Source: Inia geoffrensis (taxonomy: Eukaryota; Chordata; Mammalia; Artiodactyla; Iniidae). Taken from it: a DNA stretch of 64,000 bases. The position numbers and the translations under genes were made by a program. The stretch lies in contig CM070910.1 of assembly GCA_036417435.1 (NCBI GenBank), positions 71,904,784 to 71,968,783 on the forward strand, written 5' to 3'. Within the stretch, counting starts at the first letter, position 1; the number at the start of each line of letters is the position of its first letter. The notes below the pieces were generated by a model. That model saw nothing but the letters and a program-made list of their open reading frames with translations, ran no database searches and was not told the DNA's origin. Below are positions 46,601 through 49,690 of the stretch, one piece after another.

Positions 46601-48578
46601 GGGGGAAGGTGGTCAGAAGGTTAAAACTTCCAGTACAAGATTTTGAAACTTACGTGAGGTGACAGATGTTAACTAAACTTACTGTGGTAGTCATTTCACA
46701 GCCTTTACATATGTCACGTCACTACACCCTATACCTTAAACTTATACAGTGTTATGTTAGTTATGGTTAAATGCCGAATTTCAATATATAATAGACATCC
46801 AAACTTTTCTAAGTTTAAAACTTAGAATTGAAAATTCATACAGCATTTTGTATTCCGCTTAACTCAAGCACATGTTTATACAGTATTTCTGAAATTCTTT
46901 CATTTTAGAATTATGAAGTTACTCTGTAGCCAGGCAGAATTATAAATGAAAATTTTATTGGGCTTCCCTGATGGCACAGTGGTTAAGAATCTGCCTGCCA
47001 ATGCAGGGGACACGGGTTTGAGCCCTGGTCTGGGAAGATCCCACATGCTGTGGAGCAACTAAGCCTGTGCGCCACAACTACTGAGCCCGTGTGCCACAAC
47101 TAGAAGCCACCGCAGTGAGAAGCCCGCACGCCGTGCAGCAACGAAGACCCAATGCAACCAAAAATAAATAAGTTAAAAAAAATTTTTATTGCAGAGGTTC
47201 AACGGGTGTAATGTTTGGCAACACTATTGGCTTTGTTGCCCTATTTGTTTTTGTATGTCTGTAGCTTTCTGTGGTTTGAAGTGCCTGTGACTAATGATTC
47301 CCTTATGATGACGTATTTTGAAATTATTAGAACAGTATTATAAGTTACTGGACAAGGTACACTCATTTCACAGTTGAAAAAAATTGACCCACATAAGCAA
47401 GGCAGTCTAGTGTGGTAGTTAAGAGCAGGGACTCTGGGGCCACCCTGCCTGGGTGTGAATCATGACTCTGCCTGCAACGGGTTCTGTGTGAATCTAGGGC
47501 AGATTAATTTTTTGTTTATTTGTGCCTCTCTTTCCCTATCTGTTAAATGGGGATGAATATGTAGAATATCTCCTAGTGTGTTGGCAAGATTAAATGTTAA
47601 CATGTGTAAAATGCTTAAAGCCAAGCCTGGCATGTGATAGATGTATGTGCCTTTATCCTATATAATTCCTGCTGCTATAATGTATGGTTCATTAATGACA
47701 TGTGTTGCATTAAAACTGTCTTGATTGCATCCCAAGTACTGTTCTTAAGAACAGCATTTTAGGGACTTAGTCGGTGGCGCAGCGGTTGAGTCCACCTGCC
47801 AATTCAGGGAACACGGGTTCAAGCCCTGGTCCAGGAAGATCCCACATGCCACGGAGCAACTAAGCCCATGCGCCACAACTACTGAGCCTGTGCTCTAAAG
47901 CCCGCAAGCCACAACTACCGAGCCCACATGCTGCAACTAGAGAAAACCCGCACACAGCAACGAAGACCCAATGCAGCCAAAAATTAAATTAAATTTTAAA
48001 AAAATTCTTAAAAAAAAACAAAAACAGCATTTTGGGGATGTTTGGATTCATTCCAAGGTATTGGATGCTTTAAATGGTACCCTTACCCCCTCCCCCCACC
48101 ATGGCTTAAAAGAAAAAGGCTAAACTCCATAACTCCCTATCAGAATTAGATATTAAAATTCCCACTTACTCTTCACTTACAAGCCTGTTTATTGACCCAG
48201 TGGGGCCCGTTAGGTAACGCTCCCCTCCTTCTGCCTCTCTCCCCTCTGATATATAGGTCACAGGTTTACCGTCATCAGCATTGTCCCACTTGAGCTCTTT
48301 GAGGCTATTAGAGGTTCTTCATCCACACTATGAACTCTAAAAGTAATTCGGCATTTTTTAATTTGCAGATAATACAGCAGACACACCAAGTAGTAGAAAC
48401 TGAGCAAAACAAAGAAATTGAGAAATGGAAAAGACTTGCACAGTTGAAGAATCGTGAGCTGGACAAGTTCCGCACGGAGTTAGACTCGATTTTGGATGTT
48501 CTCCGAGAGCTGCACCGGCAGGGGGTGGTCATGCCAGTTGCTTTGGCAGAAGAAGTGAAGGCACCAGAGTATTACTAG
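1..48578 (+). CDS. CEP162: CEP162 (centrosomal protein 162), 3' two thirds of the gene, 15 spliced exons
   Basis: Known for the family: CEP162 (KIAA1009, QN1 homologue) is a long coiled-coil, microtubule-binding protein at the distal end of centrioles. It helps the centriole recognise the axoneme, promotes assembly of the ciliary transition zone and works with CEP290. Seen here: fifteen GT-AG exons on the + strand whose phases agree at every junction, giving 893 codons ending with TAG at 48576-48578. The product is rich in Lys, Glu, Gln and Leu and is almost entirely coiled-coil-like, with no membrane segment. Identity rests on remembered human segments such as [19 protein letters not shown] (exon 10) and the tail around HRQGVV. 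Human CEP162 is about 1,400 residues, so the promoter and N-terminal third lie upstream of the window. Exons join as 1..117, 7296..7429, 7696..7923, 8460..8600, 10413..10525, 12648..12753, 17583..17709, 18924..19087, 20168..20272, 23755..23967, 25099..25748, 28848..28989, 30884..30982, 36041..36175, 48369..48578. No frameshift or early stop is seen, so the gene looks functional. Confidence 0.93.
118..1439. other. CEP162 intron, unassigned sequence
   Basis: AT-rich intron sequence with no recognisable repeat, RNA gene or exon. Open frames near 617-1124 on both strands have no family resemblance and no splice context. Confidence 0.5.
1440..2526 (-). repeat. LINE L2, antisense, first segment
   Basis: The left end reads as the reverse complement of the L2 3' tail (the '...gtgcctggcacatag...' region appears as 'gagcaccgaccttggtcc'). 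It then follows the antisense L2 body: a 'ccctcattttgtgg' block, a 'ggcctccttgagag' block, and the 'gagccactgaaaagttctgagcatgggagtga' region. It stops where an L1 3' end is inserted at about 2527 and resumes at about 2898. Confidence 0.75.
2527..2897 (-). mobile_element. L1 3' UTR fragment, antisense, inserted in L2
   Basis: Begins with a T-run, then 'ttgaagtatagttgattt' and 'cagcatagtg', the reverse complement of the cetartiodactyl L1 3' UTR. The same sequence is present in sense orientation at about 43700-44105. The right end lies near 'gcataatgttctct'. It is 5'-truncated, with only 3' UTR present. Flanking L2 continues on both sides, so the insertion is younger than the L2. Confidence 0.8.
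2898..4290 (-). repeat. LINE L2, antisense, second segment (continues 1440-2526)
   Basis: Resumes with the antisense L2 motif around 'ccagggcctgaaccctgg' and 'cttaagaggtcaggcgg'. It continues through 'ttgctgctgaggg', 'ggaccatggacagttc' and 'gtgagaccaggcagtgtg'-like stretches to about 4290. Together with 1440-2526 this gives about 2.5 kb of L2, long for this old family. The open frames here (for example 2930-3328 and 3473-4070 on the minus strand) are fragments of L2-derived sequence, not genes. Confidence 0.7.
3801..3842. repeat. Short imperfect (TG)n
   Basis: GTGTGTGTGTC-type repeat of about 40 bp inside the antisense L2. Confidence 0.7.
4291..7295. other. CEP162 intron, mostly unassigned
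   Basis: About 3 kb of AT-rich intron. Around 4566-4700 a block starting 'caggttaggttctccaag' resembles in outline the block at 10862, and both may be one unidentified old repeat. An A-rich stretch lies near 5236-5262. No exon, RNA gene or confident repeat is otherwise seen. 7270-7295 is the pyrimidine-containing acceptor region of the next exon. Confidence 0.5.
7296..7429 (+). CDS. CEP162: CEP162 visible exon 2
   Basis: Acceptor 'ttacaatcttcag' at 7295. The first two bases complete the split Glu codon from exon 1. Reads [18 protein letters not shown] and on to VQN. Two GT donors lie four bases apart (7430 'gtaggt' and 7434 'gtattg'). Only the first leaves phase 0, which the next exon needs. 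Confidence 0.9.
7696..7923 (+). CDS. CEP162: CEP162 visible exon 3
   Basis: Acceptor 'cctttaaag' and donor 'gtacta', phase 0 at both ends, 76 codons. Starts DSSGYHGG and then enters the coiled coil at [15 protein letters not shown], continuing as KEREL/KQQEKELF-type heptads to QDNYILQAK. The separating intron (7430-7695) is only 266 bp. Confidence 0.95.
7924..8459. other. CEP162 intron
   Basis: 536-bp intron. No repeat or regulatory element recognised. The acceptor at its end (gttctcaaag) has a weak pyrimidine tract. Confidence 0.6.
8460..8600 (+). CDS. CEP162: CEP162 visible exon 4
   Basis: 47 codons, phase 0 to 0, donor 'gtatgg'. Reads [18 protein letters not shown], then [18 protein letters not shown] and ends LLQGYQQ. 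The HFGE segment is a recognisable CEP162 stretch. The acceptor is weak, but the next in-frame choice would remove conserved residues. Confidence 0.92.
8765..8990 (+). repeat. MIR SINE, sense
   Basis: Contains the MIR core in order: 'gtggttaagggcatggg', 'tctagattc', 'gtgcagccttaggca', 'tttcctcatctgtgaa', 'gataatagtacctg' and a tail near 'agtgccttccacacag'. Confidence 0.85.
8991..10412. other. CEP162 intron, mostly unassigned
   Basis: No exon or RNA gene seen. About 9661-9745 holds a short antisense L2/MIR-like tail ('gtgccaggcactaggcc'). The rest gives no match that I recognise. Confidence 0.5.
10413..10525 (+). CDS. CEP162: CEP162 visible exon 5
   Basis: Acceptor 'gtataaaaag', donor 'gtaagt', ends in phase 2. 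Reads [18 protein letters not shown], then [19 protein letters not shown], continuing the coiled coil. The last Lys codon is completed by exon 6. Confidence 0.93.
10526..10861. other. CEP162 intron, AT-rich
   Basis: Nothing recognised apart from short A/T runs. Confidence 0.5.
10862..11290. repeat. GC-rich block, probable old interspersed repeat of unidentified family
   Basis: Base composition changes abruptly from AT-rich intron to G-rich sequence starting 'cttagttcaggttccatac' with 'agcctgaggtgggg' and GGAGG clusters, ending near 'cagcacccacttaag'. The opening resembles 4566-4700. Open frames exist on both strands (10870-11347) but have no family resemblance and no splice logic. I could not name the family. 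Confidence 0.35.
11291..11830. other. CEP162 intron, unassigned
   Basis: No recognised feature up to the SINE target site. Confidence 0.5.
11846..12060 (-). mobile_element. CHR-2-type SINE (tRNA-Glu derived), antisense
   Basis: Starts with a ~27-bp T-run (the A-tail reversed), then 'gcggtacgtgggcctctc' and ends 'ccaccagggaagccc'. It is flanked by a 15-bp direct repeat tgttgcctggctttt at 11831-11845 and 12061-12075, the target-site duplication. The long uninterrupted tail and near-perfect duplication suggest a fairly recent insertion. Internal open frames are SINE artefacts. Confidence 0.95.
12076..12647. other. CEP162 intron, unassigned
   Basis: AT-rich. The acceptor for the next exon is AT-rich with a T-run at 12625-12634. 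Confidence 0.5.
12648..12753 (+). CDS. CEP162: CEP162 visible exon 6
   Basis: Acceptor 'aaaataaatcag'. The first base completes Lys from exon 5. Reads [17 protein letters not shown], then [18 protein letters not shown]. Donor 'gtaagt', phase 0. Confidence 0.94.
12754..14029. other. CEP162 intron, unassigned
   Basis: About 1.3 kb without recognised repeats or exons. It includes an A-run near 12819 and AT-rich sequence. Confidence 0.5.
14030..15125 (+). repeat. Old L1/HAL1-like fragment (ORF1 region), sense
   Basis: A-rich strand typical of L1. The segment near 15020-15115 ('caggaagtacagtgagtcc', 'aacccatcatggtgaaag') parallels the L1 ORF1 stretch at 41660-41760 and 57450-57545 (Lys/Arg-rich, '..caagacacatattaatcaaa'). 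The upstream part (14550-14990) is compatible with an L1 or half-LINE 5' portion. All frames are broken. The left boundary is uncertain. Confidence 0.5.
15129..15400 (+). mobile_element. CHR-1-type SINE, sense
   Basis: Begins 'ggacttccctagtggcac', has the tRNA-like B box 'ggttcgatccc' and CHR-1-type body ('ccacaactactgaagccc', 'cgcaactagagaaagcc'-like), and ends in an A-run. Imperfect target-site duplication agaaatca at 15117-15124 and 15403-15410. Confidence 0.92.
15401..15699. other. CEP162 intron, AT-rich
   Basis: No feature recognised. Confidence 0.5.
15700..16200 (-). repeat. LINE L2 fragment, antisense
   Basis: Antisense L2 order: 'gtaggtaaacaagacagac', 'ctaggaacctatattctacc', 'gacagataataagtg', then 'aaggaggtgctctctgag' and 'caggccctgagtcagg'. 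The 212-codon minus-strand open frame (15669-16307) lies over this L2 and extends about 100 bp past it. It has no intact protein family signature and no splice context. Confidence 0.65.
16445..16760 (-). repeat. LINE L2 tail (L2/MIR3-like), antisense
   Basis: 'acatttattgagtacctgcc' followed by 'atgtgcttggtgcc' is the reversed L2 3' tail. The 'aaagagctttcagcctaa' and 'ggaatagcctcatttgaac' blocks follow in antisense L2 order. Confidence 0.65.
16775..17400 (-). repeat. LINE L2 fragment, antisense
   Basis: Carries the antisense L2 blocks 'gatcagggaaggccttcct', 'gagccaccagagagcttc', 'ctctggctactgtgagga' and 'gtatggagtaacccagg' in order. This is a second copy of the family seen at 1440-4290. Confidence 0.7.
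17583..17709 (+). CDS. CEP162: CEP162 visible exon 7
   Basis: Acceptor 'tatgaatatcaag' and donor 'gtaaaa', ends in phase 1. Reads [17 protein letters not shown], then [19 protein letters not shown] and QIAYAT. Strongly charged heptad repeats. Confidence 0.94.
17710..18923. other. CEP162 intron with two short repeat remnants
   Basis: About 17945-18040 looks like a sense L2/MIR-type tail ('gactttccagggcacgg'). About 18440-18560 is MIR-like ('tttcttcatctgtaaaat'). At 18046-18075 a 15-bp unit (tgtttgtagaaac) is tandemly repeated twice. Nothing else is recognised. Confidence 0.4.
18924..19087 (+). CDS. CEP162: CEP162 visible exon 8
   Basis: Acceptor 'gtattacttacag'. Its first two bases complete a Gly codon with exon 7. 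Reads [18 protein letters not shown], then [15 protein letters not shown] and EEIEKLKLE. Donor 'gtaatg', phase 0. Confidence 0.95.
19259..19577 (+). mobile_element. Tigger-type (TcMar) non-autonomous DNA transposon, ~319 bp
   Basis: Begins 'cagtcagccatctgtatcc' and ends 'ccaaggggcaactg'. The ends are imperfect inverted repeats. Each end is flanked by TA (19257-19258 and 19578-19579), the mariner/Tigger target dinucleotide. The interior has the family's 'gtattataagtaatctagag' and 'caaatactacaccatttta' stretches. It has no coding capacity. Confidence 0.85.
19590..20095 (+). repeat. LINE L2 3' end, sense
   Basis: Sense L2 order: 'cctgcctgtctctctagcc', 'cacttgttgctttggcct', 'agaaagatcttcctgacc', 'catagtacttgtcactctc', 'catgaaagcagggacctgg', then 'agctcagtgccctatc' and an 'ataagtggattaatgaa' tail. 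Confidence 0.85.
20168..20272 (+). CDS. CEP162: CEP162 visible exon 9
   Basis: Acceptor 'cttattggtag' and donor 'gtacgt', phase 0 at both ends, 35 codons. Reads [18 protein letters not shown], then [17 protein letters not shown]. Confidence 0.95.
20273..21422. other. CEP162 intron, unassigned
   Basis: No exon or named repeat seen. Near 20607-20660 the phrase 'tgtagagctaggatccct' occurs twice about 35 bp apart with one mismatch. Confidence 0.5.
21437..21639 (+). mobile_element. CHR-2-type SINE, sense
   Basis: Starts 'ggcttccctggtggcacag' and holds the B box 'gggttcgtgcc', 'gagccatggccgctgagcc' and 'cgggagaggccacaac', ending in an A-run. Perfect 14-bp target-site duplication agagaataatgtag at 21423-21436 and 21640-21653. 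Confidence 0.96.
21654..22704. other. CEP162 intron, AT-rich
   Basis: Nothing recognised except the microsatellite at 22362-22430. Confidence 0.5.
22362..22430. repeat. (TG)n(TA)n compound microsatellite
   Basis: About 24 bp of alternating TG followed by alternating TA, interrupted by GTATATA and ACGTATA. The surrounding open frame is an artefact of the repeat. Confidence 0.95.
22705..22940 (-). repeat. MIR SINE, antisense
   Basis: Reverse-complement MIR order: 'ccacgtgctgggcactcgg', 'tgatcctcacttaaatg', 'cccattttaccgatgaagc', then a gene-distal segment near 'ccagacacgctctaacc'. Confidence 0.8.
22941..23754. other. CEP162 intron, unassigned
   Basis: AT-rich with a short G-rich patch near 23275-23310. 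No feature recognised. Confidence 0.5.
23755..23967 (+). CDS. CEP162: CEP162 visible exon 10
   Basis: 71 codons, phase 0 to 0, acceptor 'attttaatag', donor 'gtaagt'. Reads [10 protein letters not shown], then [19 protein letters not shown] (a non-coiled-coil break in the rod that is a signature of CEP162), then [19 protein letters not shown] and [13 protein letters not shown]. Confidence 0.97.
24080..24570 (+). repeat. LINE L2 3' end, sense
   Basis: C/T-rich body ('ctcttcctacttccaaaa', 'ctgtgccatcttccctcc') leading to the L2 tail 'gaaggcaggaactgag', 'ggcacagtgcctggcatg' and 'caataaatattcagtg'. Confidence 0.8.
24571..24800. other. CEP162 intron, unassigned
   Basis: Short AT-rich stretch with (AAT)n near 24620. 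No other feature. Confidence 0.5.
24801..25042. repeat. Direct intronic duplication, copy 1
   Basis: Matches 27388-27641 along its whole length in the same orientation at roughly four of five positions by eye. Shared landmarks include 'ataacatatattgaga', 'catttgactgact' and, at the end, 'gacctgggagagtgcagg'. It ends about 55 bp before exon 11. I do not recognise it as a named repeat family. Confidence 0.85.
25099..25748 (+). CDS. CEP162: CEP162 visible exon 11 (largest)
   Basis: 650 bp, acceptor 'cttttctacag', donor 'gtaaaa', ends in phase 2. Reads [17 protein letters not shown], then [69 protein letters not shown], a looser Ser/Lys/His-rich stretch (about [15 protein letters not shown] to [12 protein letters not shown]) and back to coiled coil at [16 protein letters not shown]. 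Compared with the human protein as I remember it, an extra KEASQ-like stretch follows LLACKL. Confidence 0.97.
25749..26189. other. CEP162 intron, unassigned
   Basis: No feature recognised. Confidence 0.5.
26190..27380 (+). repeat. Probable diverged LINE L2 body, sense
   Basis: C/T-rich strand with L2-body-like phrases in order: 'ttctgtgacattgttgac', 'ctcccaacttccccatctc', 'catcaccattctgatcctg'. It is strongly diverged. The family call is tentative. Confidence 0.45.
27388..27641. repeat. Direct intronic duplication, copy 2
   Basis: Second copy of the 24801-25042 sequence, same orientation, start-to-start distance 2,587 bp. The homology stops cleanly at 'gcagggcttc', with unlike sequence beyond. 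It lies in the intron after exon 11. Confidence 0.85.
27642..28539. other. CEP162 intron, unassigned
   Basis: AT-rich, no repeat or exon recognised. Confidence 0.5.
28540..28740 (+). repeat. MIR SINE, sense
   Basis: MIR order preserved: 'ctcaaactccagctctgc', 'cttactgatctgggacc', 'gcctttataaaattgag', 'gtggttgtaagaactcat' and 'agcaccaagcacagtac'. Confidence 0.8.
28848..28989 (+). CDS. CEP162: CEP162 visible exon 12
   Basis: Acceptor 'ttgctctaaag'. The first base completes Arg from exon 11. Reads [18 protein letters not shown], then [17 protein letters not shown] and [12 protein letters not shown]. Donor 'gtaggt', phase 0. Confidence 0.96.
28990..30883. other. CEP162 intron, unassigned
   Basis: About 1.9 kb, AT-rich, with no recognised repeat, RNA gene or exon. 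The phrase 'attcattcaatgaactta' near 30714 forms a short imperfect direct repeat with the preceding 20 bp. Confidence 0.5.
30884..30982 (+). CDS. CEP162: CEP162 visible exon 13
   Basis: 33 codons, phase 0 to 0, acceptor 'taatttcctag', donor 'gtaaga'. Reads [16 protein letters not shown], then [17 protein letters not shown]. Confidence 0.96.
30983..31385. other. CEP162 intron, unassigned
   Basis: AT-rich. No feature recognised before the SINE target site. Confidence 0.5.
31401..31593 (-). mobile_element. CHR-2-type SINE, antisense
   Basis: 'gtggtacgcgggcctctc' at the left and 'ccaccagggaagcccc' at the right. Target-site duplication gaaactcac(t/c)tttttt at 31386-31400 and 31594-31608. The A-tail (T-run) is very short here. 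Confidence 0.94.
31610..32524. other. CEP162 intron, unassigned
   Basis: AT-rich at first. 32160-32400 is more balanced in composition but not recognised. Confidence 0.5.
32534..32862 (-). mobile_element. CHR-1-type SINE, antisense
   Basis: Starts with T/A-rich tail 'tttatttatttttattttt' then 'ggctgcattgggtg', and ends 'caccagggaagtcc'. Short target-site duplication tgactgctt at 32525-32533 and 32863-32871. Confidence 0.93.
32872..33369. other. CEP162 intron, unassigned
   Basis: Contains a 103-codon open frame (33010-33321) of unremarkable composition, without splice sites or family resemblance. I see no gene. Confidence 0.5.
33370..33587 (-). repeat. MIR SINE, antisense
   Basis: 'actaggcactgaggtg', 'cccattttacagatgaaga', 'ctcacctgaggtcacc' and 'ctctggctccaggtcc' in antisense MIR order. 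A CHR-1 SINE is inserted immediately after it. Confidence 0.85.
33602..33900 (-). mobile_element. CHR-1-type SINE, antisense
   Basis: Tail 'aattaattaatttatttat', then 'ggctgcgctgggtctttg', ending 'gccaccagggaagtccca'. Target-site duplication tcagttactttttt at 33588-33601 and 33901-33914. Confidence 0.95.
34210..34385 (-). repeat. LINE L2 tail, antisense
   Basis: 'aaacacctactctctgctg', 'ggctctaggtgctaggaa', 'aatccctgctctcatgg' and 'gagcttacgttttat' form the reversed L2 3' end. Confidence 0.85.
34386..36040. other. CEP162 intron with minor L2/MIR remnants
   Basis: About 35395-35480 resembles a sense L2 tail ('ctccatgaggacagggac'). About 35620-35680 resembles an antisense MIR/L2 tail. A run of ten G lies near 34831. 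No exon or RNA gene is seen. Confidence 0.45.
36041..36175 (+). CDS. CEP162: CEP162 visible exon 14
   Basis: 45 codons, phase 0 to 0, acceptor 'atctcaattttag', donor 'gtgaaa'. Reads [19 protein letters not shown], then [18 protein letters not shown] and QREQELQQ. Confidence 0.97.
36176..36689. other. Last CEP162 intron, unassigned left end
   Basis: AT-rich, nothing recognised before the LTR remnant. Confidence 0.5.
36690..36980 (-). repeat. MaLR-type solo LTR remnant (MLT1/MST-like), antisense
   Basis: Reads from the LTR's end inward: 'gtattcgtctgcttgg', 'catcataaactgagtggc'-like, 'cacagctctggaggctaa', 'gagctctctgatgcctc', 'aggacactaatccaatc'. The opposite end is missing where L1 sequence begins. 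It is non-coding and long inactive. Confidence 0.8.
36981..37400 (+). repeat. L1 ORF2 fragment (endonuclease end and beyond), sense
   Basis: Parallel to 38690-39020 and to 58440-58790: 'acacattcttctcaagcac', 'ctccaggctagatcatat', 'cttccctgaccacagtgg' and a 'gcaataaatgcctacatc' end. Frames are broken. It is followed by L1 ORF1-type sequence, out of normal order. Confidence 0.8.
37401..39920 (+). mobile_element. Old L1, 5'-truncated: ORF1 end, inter-ORF, ORF2 first half (continues at 44512)
   Basis: 37405-37640 is the ORF1 C-terminal region ('gggaacccccattagagg', 'ctcctaaagggaattc'). 37640-38210 is the long inter-ORF stretch of older L1s. From about 38215 ORF2 begins with the 'tgcctacaagagacacac' endonuclease motif, and 39541-39905 is in the reverse-transcriptase region ('ggaacagatggcttcactg'). 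All reading frames are broken. A CHR SINE is inserted at 39323. The element is cut at about 39920 by a younger insertion and resumes near 44512. Confidence 0.85.
39323..39515 (+). mobile_element. CHR-2-type SINE, sense, inside old L1
   Basis: 'gggcttccctggtggtgcag' to 'gaggcccgcgtactgc' plus an A-rich tail with G interruptions. The flanks both carry short 'aaatgc' matches, so the target-site duplication is short or decayed. Carries small deletions relative to the copy at 21437. Confidence 0.92.
39929..40140 (+). repeat. ~67-bp tandem units at L1 5' end
   Basis: Units begin at 39929, 39997 and 40064, each starting gcaggcaccaa and (units 1 and 2) running through a 'ggagtgca.ggg.tgc' core to 'aggagacccctga'. 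The third unit decays after about 30 bp. Located just upstream of the L1 5' UTR start. Confidence 0.8.
41143..42035 (+). pseudogene. L1 ORF1 remnant
   Basis: Homologous to the intact ORF1 at 56926-57831. The start ATG at 41143 is followed by a stop at the third codon, and the frame changes near 41350 and again near 41600. Blocks recognisable: coiled-coil segment ([18 protein letters not shown]), the RRM-like middle and the C-terminal domain ending in LKELI. It makes no full protein. Confidence 0.88.
42290..43770 (+). pseudogene. L1 ORF2 remnant, C-terminal part only
   Basis: Starts abruptly at the segment equivalent to 60248 of the larger L1 ([17 protein letters not shown]) and runs to the Cys-rich tail ([10 protein letters not shown]). 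Several stops and shifts. The endonuclease and reverse-transcriptase domains are absent. Confidence 0.85.
43588..43644. repeat. (TG)n(TA)n microsatellite in L1
   Basis: Short TG run followed by about 44 bp of alternating TA, expanded inside the late ORF2 remnant. Confidence 0.95.
44126..44511 (+). other. ~390 bp non-L1 segment between the younger L1 and the resumed old L1
   Basis: Sequence after the L1 3' end does not continue the old L1 and is not a repeat I recognise. It ends in an A-rich 'taaaaataaaaaa' and the old L1 then resumes. The position fits a 3' transduction carried by the younger L1. Confidence 0.5.
44512..46795 (+). mobile_element. Old L1, continued: ORF2 second half and 3' UTR
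   Basis: Resumes in the reverse-transcriptase region ('aggatcatacacaatgatc' and 'ggtgagagactagaag', then the decayed FADD region near 44970) and runs through the thumb and C-terminal parts to an older-type 3' UTR ('ggcagttgccagaggcagg') ending near 46795. Frames are heavily broken. It joins base-for-base in order with 37401-39920. Confidence 0.85.
46961..47180 (+). mobile_element. CHR-1-type SINE, sense
   Basis: 'ggcttccctgatggcacag', B box 'gggtttgagcc', ends 'caaccaaaaataaataag'. Target-site duplication aattttattg at 46951-46960 and aatttttattg at 47181-47191. Confidence 0.94.
47400..47650 (+). repeat. MIR SINE, sense
   Basis: 'gtggtagttaagagcaggg', 'gactctgcctgcaac', 'tatctgttaaatgggga', 'gttggcaagattaaatg' and 'agcctggcatgtgata' in MIR order. 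Confidence 0.85.
47761..48023 (+). mobile_element. CHR-1-type SINE, sense
   Basis: 'gggacttagtcggtggcgc' (start base 47761 is shared with the target site), B box 'gggttcaagcc', CHR-1 body and an A-rich tail with T interruptions. Target-site duplication acagcatttt at 47751-47760 and 48024-48033. Confidence 0.94.
48034..48368. other. End of last CEP162 intron
   Basis: No repeat recognised. Terminates in the acceptor 'ttttttaatttgcag' for the final exon. Confidence 0.6.
48369..48578 (+). CDS. CEP162: CEP162 terminal coding exon with stop
   Basis: 69 codons plus TAG at 48576-48578. Reads [69 protein letters not shown]. This is the most recognisable part of the gene. The human protein, as I remember it, ends EY with a single Tyr, so this one appears to end one residue later. 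Confidence 0.98.
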   Translation: MIQQTHQVVETEQNKEIEKWKRLAQLKNRELDKFRTELDSILDVLRELHRQGVVMPVALAEEVKAPEYY

Positions 48579-48732
48579 AAACTCGCATGTCATGTGACCT
48601 CACAGAAAGGCCTGAAGATGGATGGTGGATGGGGTCTCTGTCAGAAGGAGGCTTTTGAAAAAAGTGTTAACAGTATGTTGCCAGGACACAAAAGCAACAT
48701 TTCAAAATAAATTACCCTTTACCAATTAGGAG
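48579..48732 (+). other. CEP162: CEP162 3' UTR
   Basis: Begins after the TAG. It is short, about 150 bp to the first canonical poly(A) signal and the likely cleavage zone just before an A-run at 48733. Later AATAAA-like strings (for example near 49757) could give a longer form. Confidence 0.7.
48706..48711 (+). promoter_or_regulatory. CEP162: Polyadenylation signal AATAAA for CEP162
   Basis: First canonical signal after the stop, 128 bp downstream. Cleavage is expected 15-25 bp further on. The encoded A-run right after it could also mislead 3'-end mapping by internal priming. Confidence 0.75.
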
Positions 48733-49444
48733 GAAAAAAAAAAAAGCAGCATTAATGGTGTATTTTACTGAAAATCATTAACCAGTCACATTTTAAATAA
48801 TTTATGGACAAGTCCCTTTTTGTCAGGTGACTAGAACTAGTGAGATTTATTGCAAAAGGTCTCACTTTTGCGCTAGATATGCAAAGAAAACAAAGTTGCA
48901 GATACTTTGCCGTCATTGACTAAGTGTGTATTCTTAATTCCTGGCCAGAAGGACAGCTCCTCTTTCCCACAGAGACACAGAGAGGAATGTGAGCACAGAG
49001 GCTCGGACAGTCACTAGAGTAGTGGCGCTTCTGTGATCATTCTGATGAGAGTTGTAACTTCTGTACAAGTAGATAGGGAGTGAAGTCTCGTGTTCTCCCA
49101 GATTTCCACTCCTACCTCTAGGTGCCTCATTTTGCACCTGATTTAAAAGTGCAAAATATATTTCACAAGCAATAGGGGAATTTGATTTATTCACTGTTTT
49201 AATCTTTCATGCTACATGTCTTAAATGTCAGTCCCTTTTTTGTAACTTTAAGGTTATAAACAGAATATAACATTTTTACTTCATTTAAAAAGTAAATATA
49301 TGTTCACTAGAAAAAATTAAAAGCATGCATAAAGGTAGCCAGATTATTCTTTTGTTTTACAATTTCATTTCCAAAAGCAGATAGTGGGCATATAAGATAA
49401 CTGGTAAGTTAAAGCTGTAGCTACTTTGTTTTCAAATGTTCTGG
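48733..49444. other. Intergenic, unassigned
   Basis: AT-rich, no gene or repeat recognised. Confidence 0.5.
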
Positions 49445-49690
49445 CCCCGTGCTGTCCAGTAGAAGGATCGTGTGAGCCACATGCAATTTTAAATGTTCTA
49501 GTAGCCACATTTAAAAAGATAAAAAGAAACACATGAAGTTAATTTTGGTAATTTATGTAATATATCTAAAAGAACAATATAAAAATTGGGTTCTTACATT
49601 CTTTTTTTCATACTAAGTCCCCCAAATCTGGCAAGTTTTCCATTTATAGTACATCTCAGTTTGGACCAGCACATTCCAAGTGCTTAATAA
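49445..49690 (+). repeat. Probable non-autonomous hAT-type DNA transposon (MER family) remnant
   Basis: Begins near 'gtgctgtccagtagaagg', then 'tctagtagccacatttaaa', 'aaaagaaacacatgaagtt' and 'cacattccaagtgctta', a well-known mammalian MER arrangement whose exact family name I cannot give. The ends are decayed. Confidence 0.5.
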
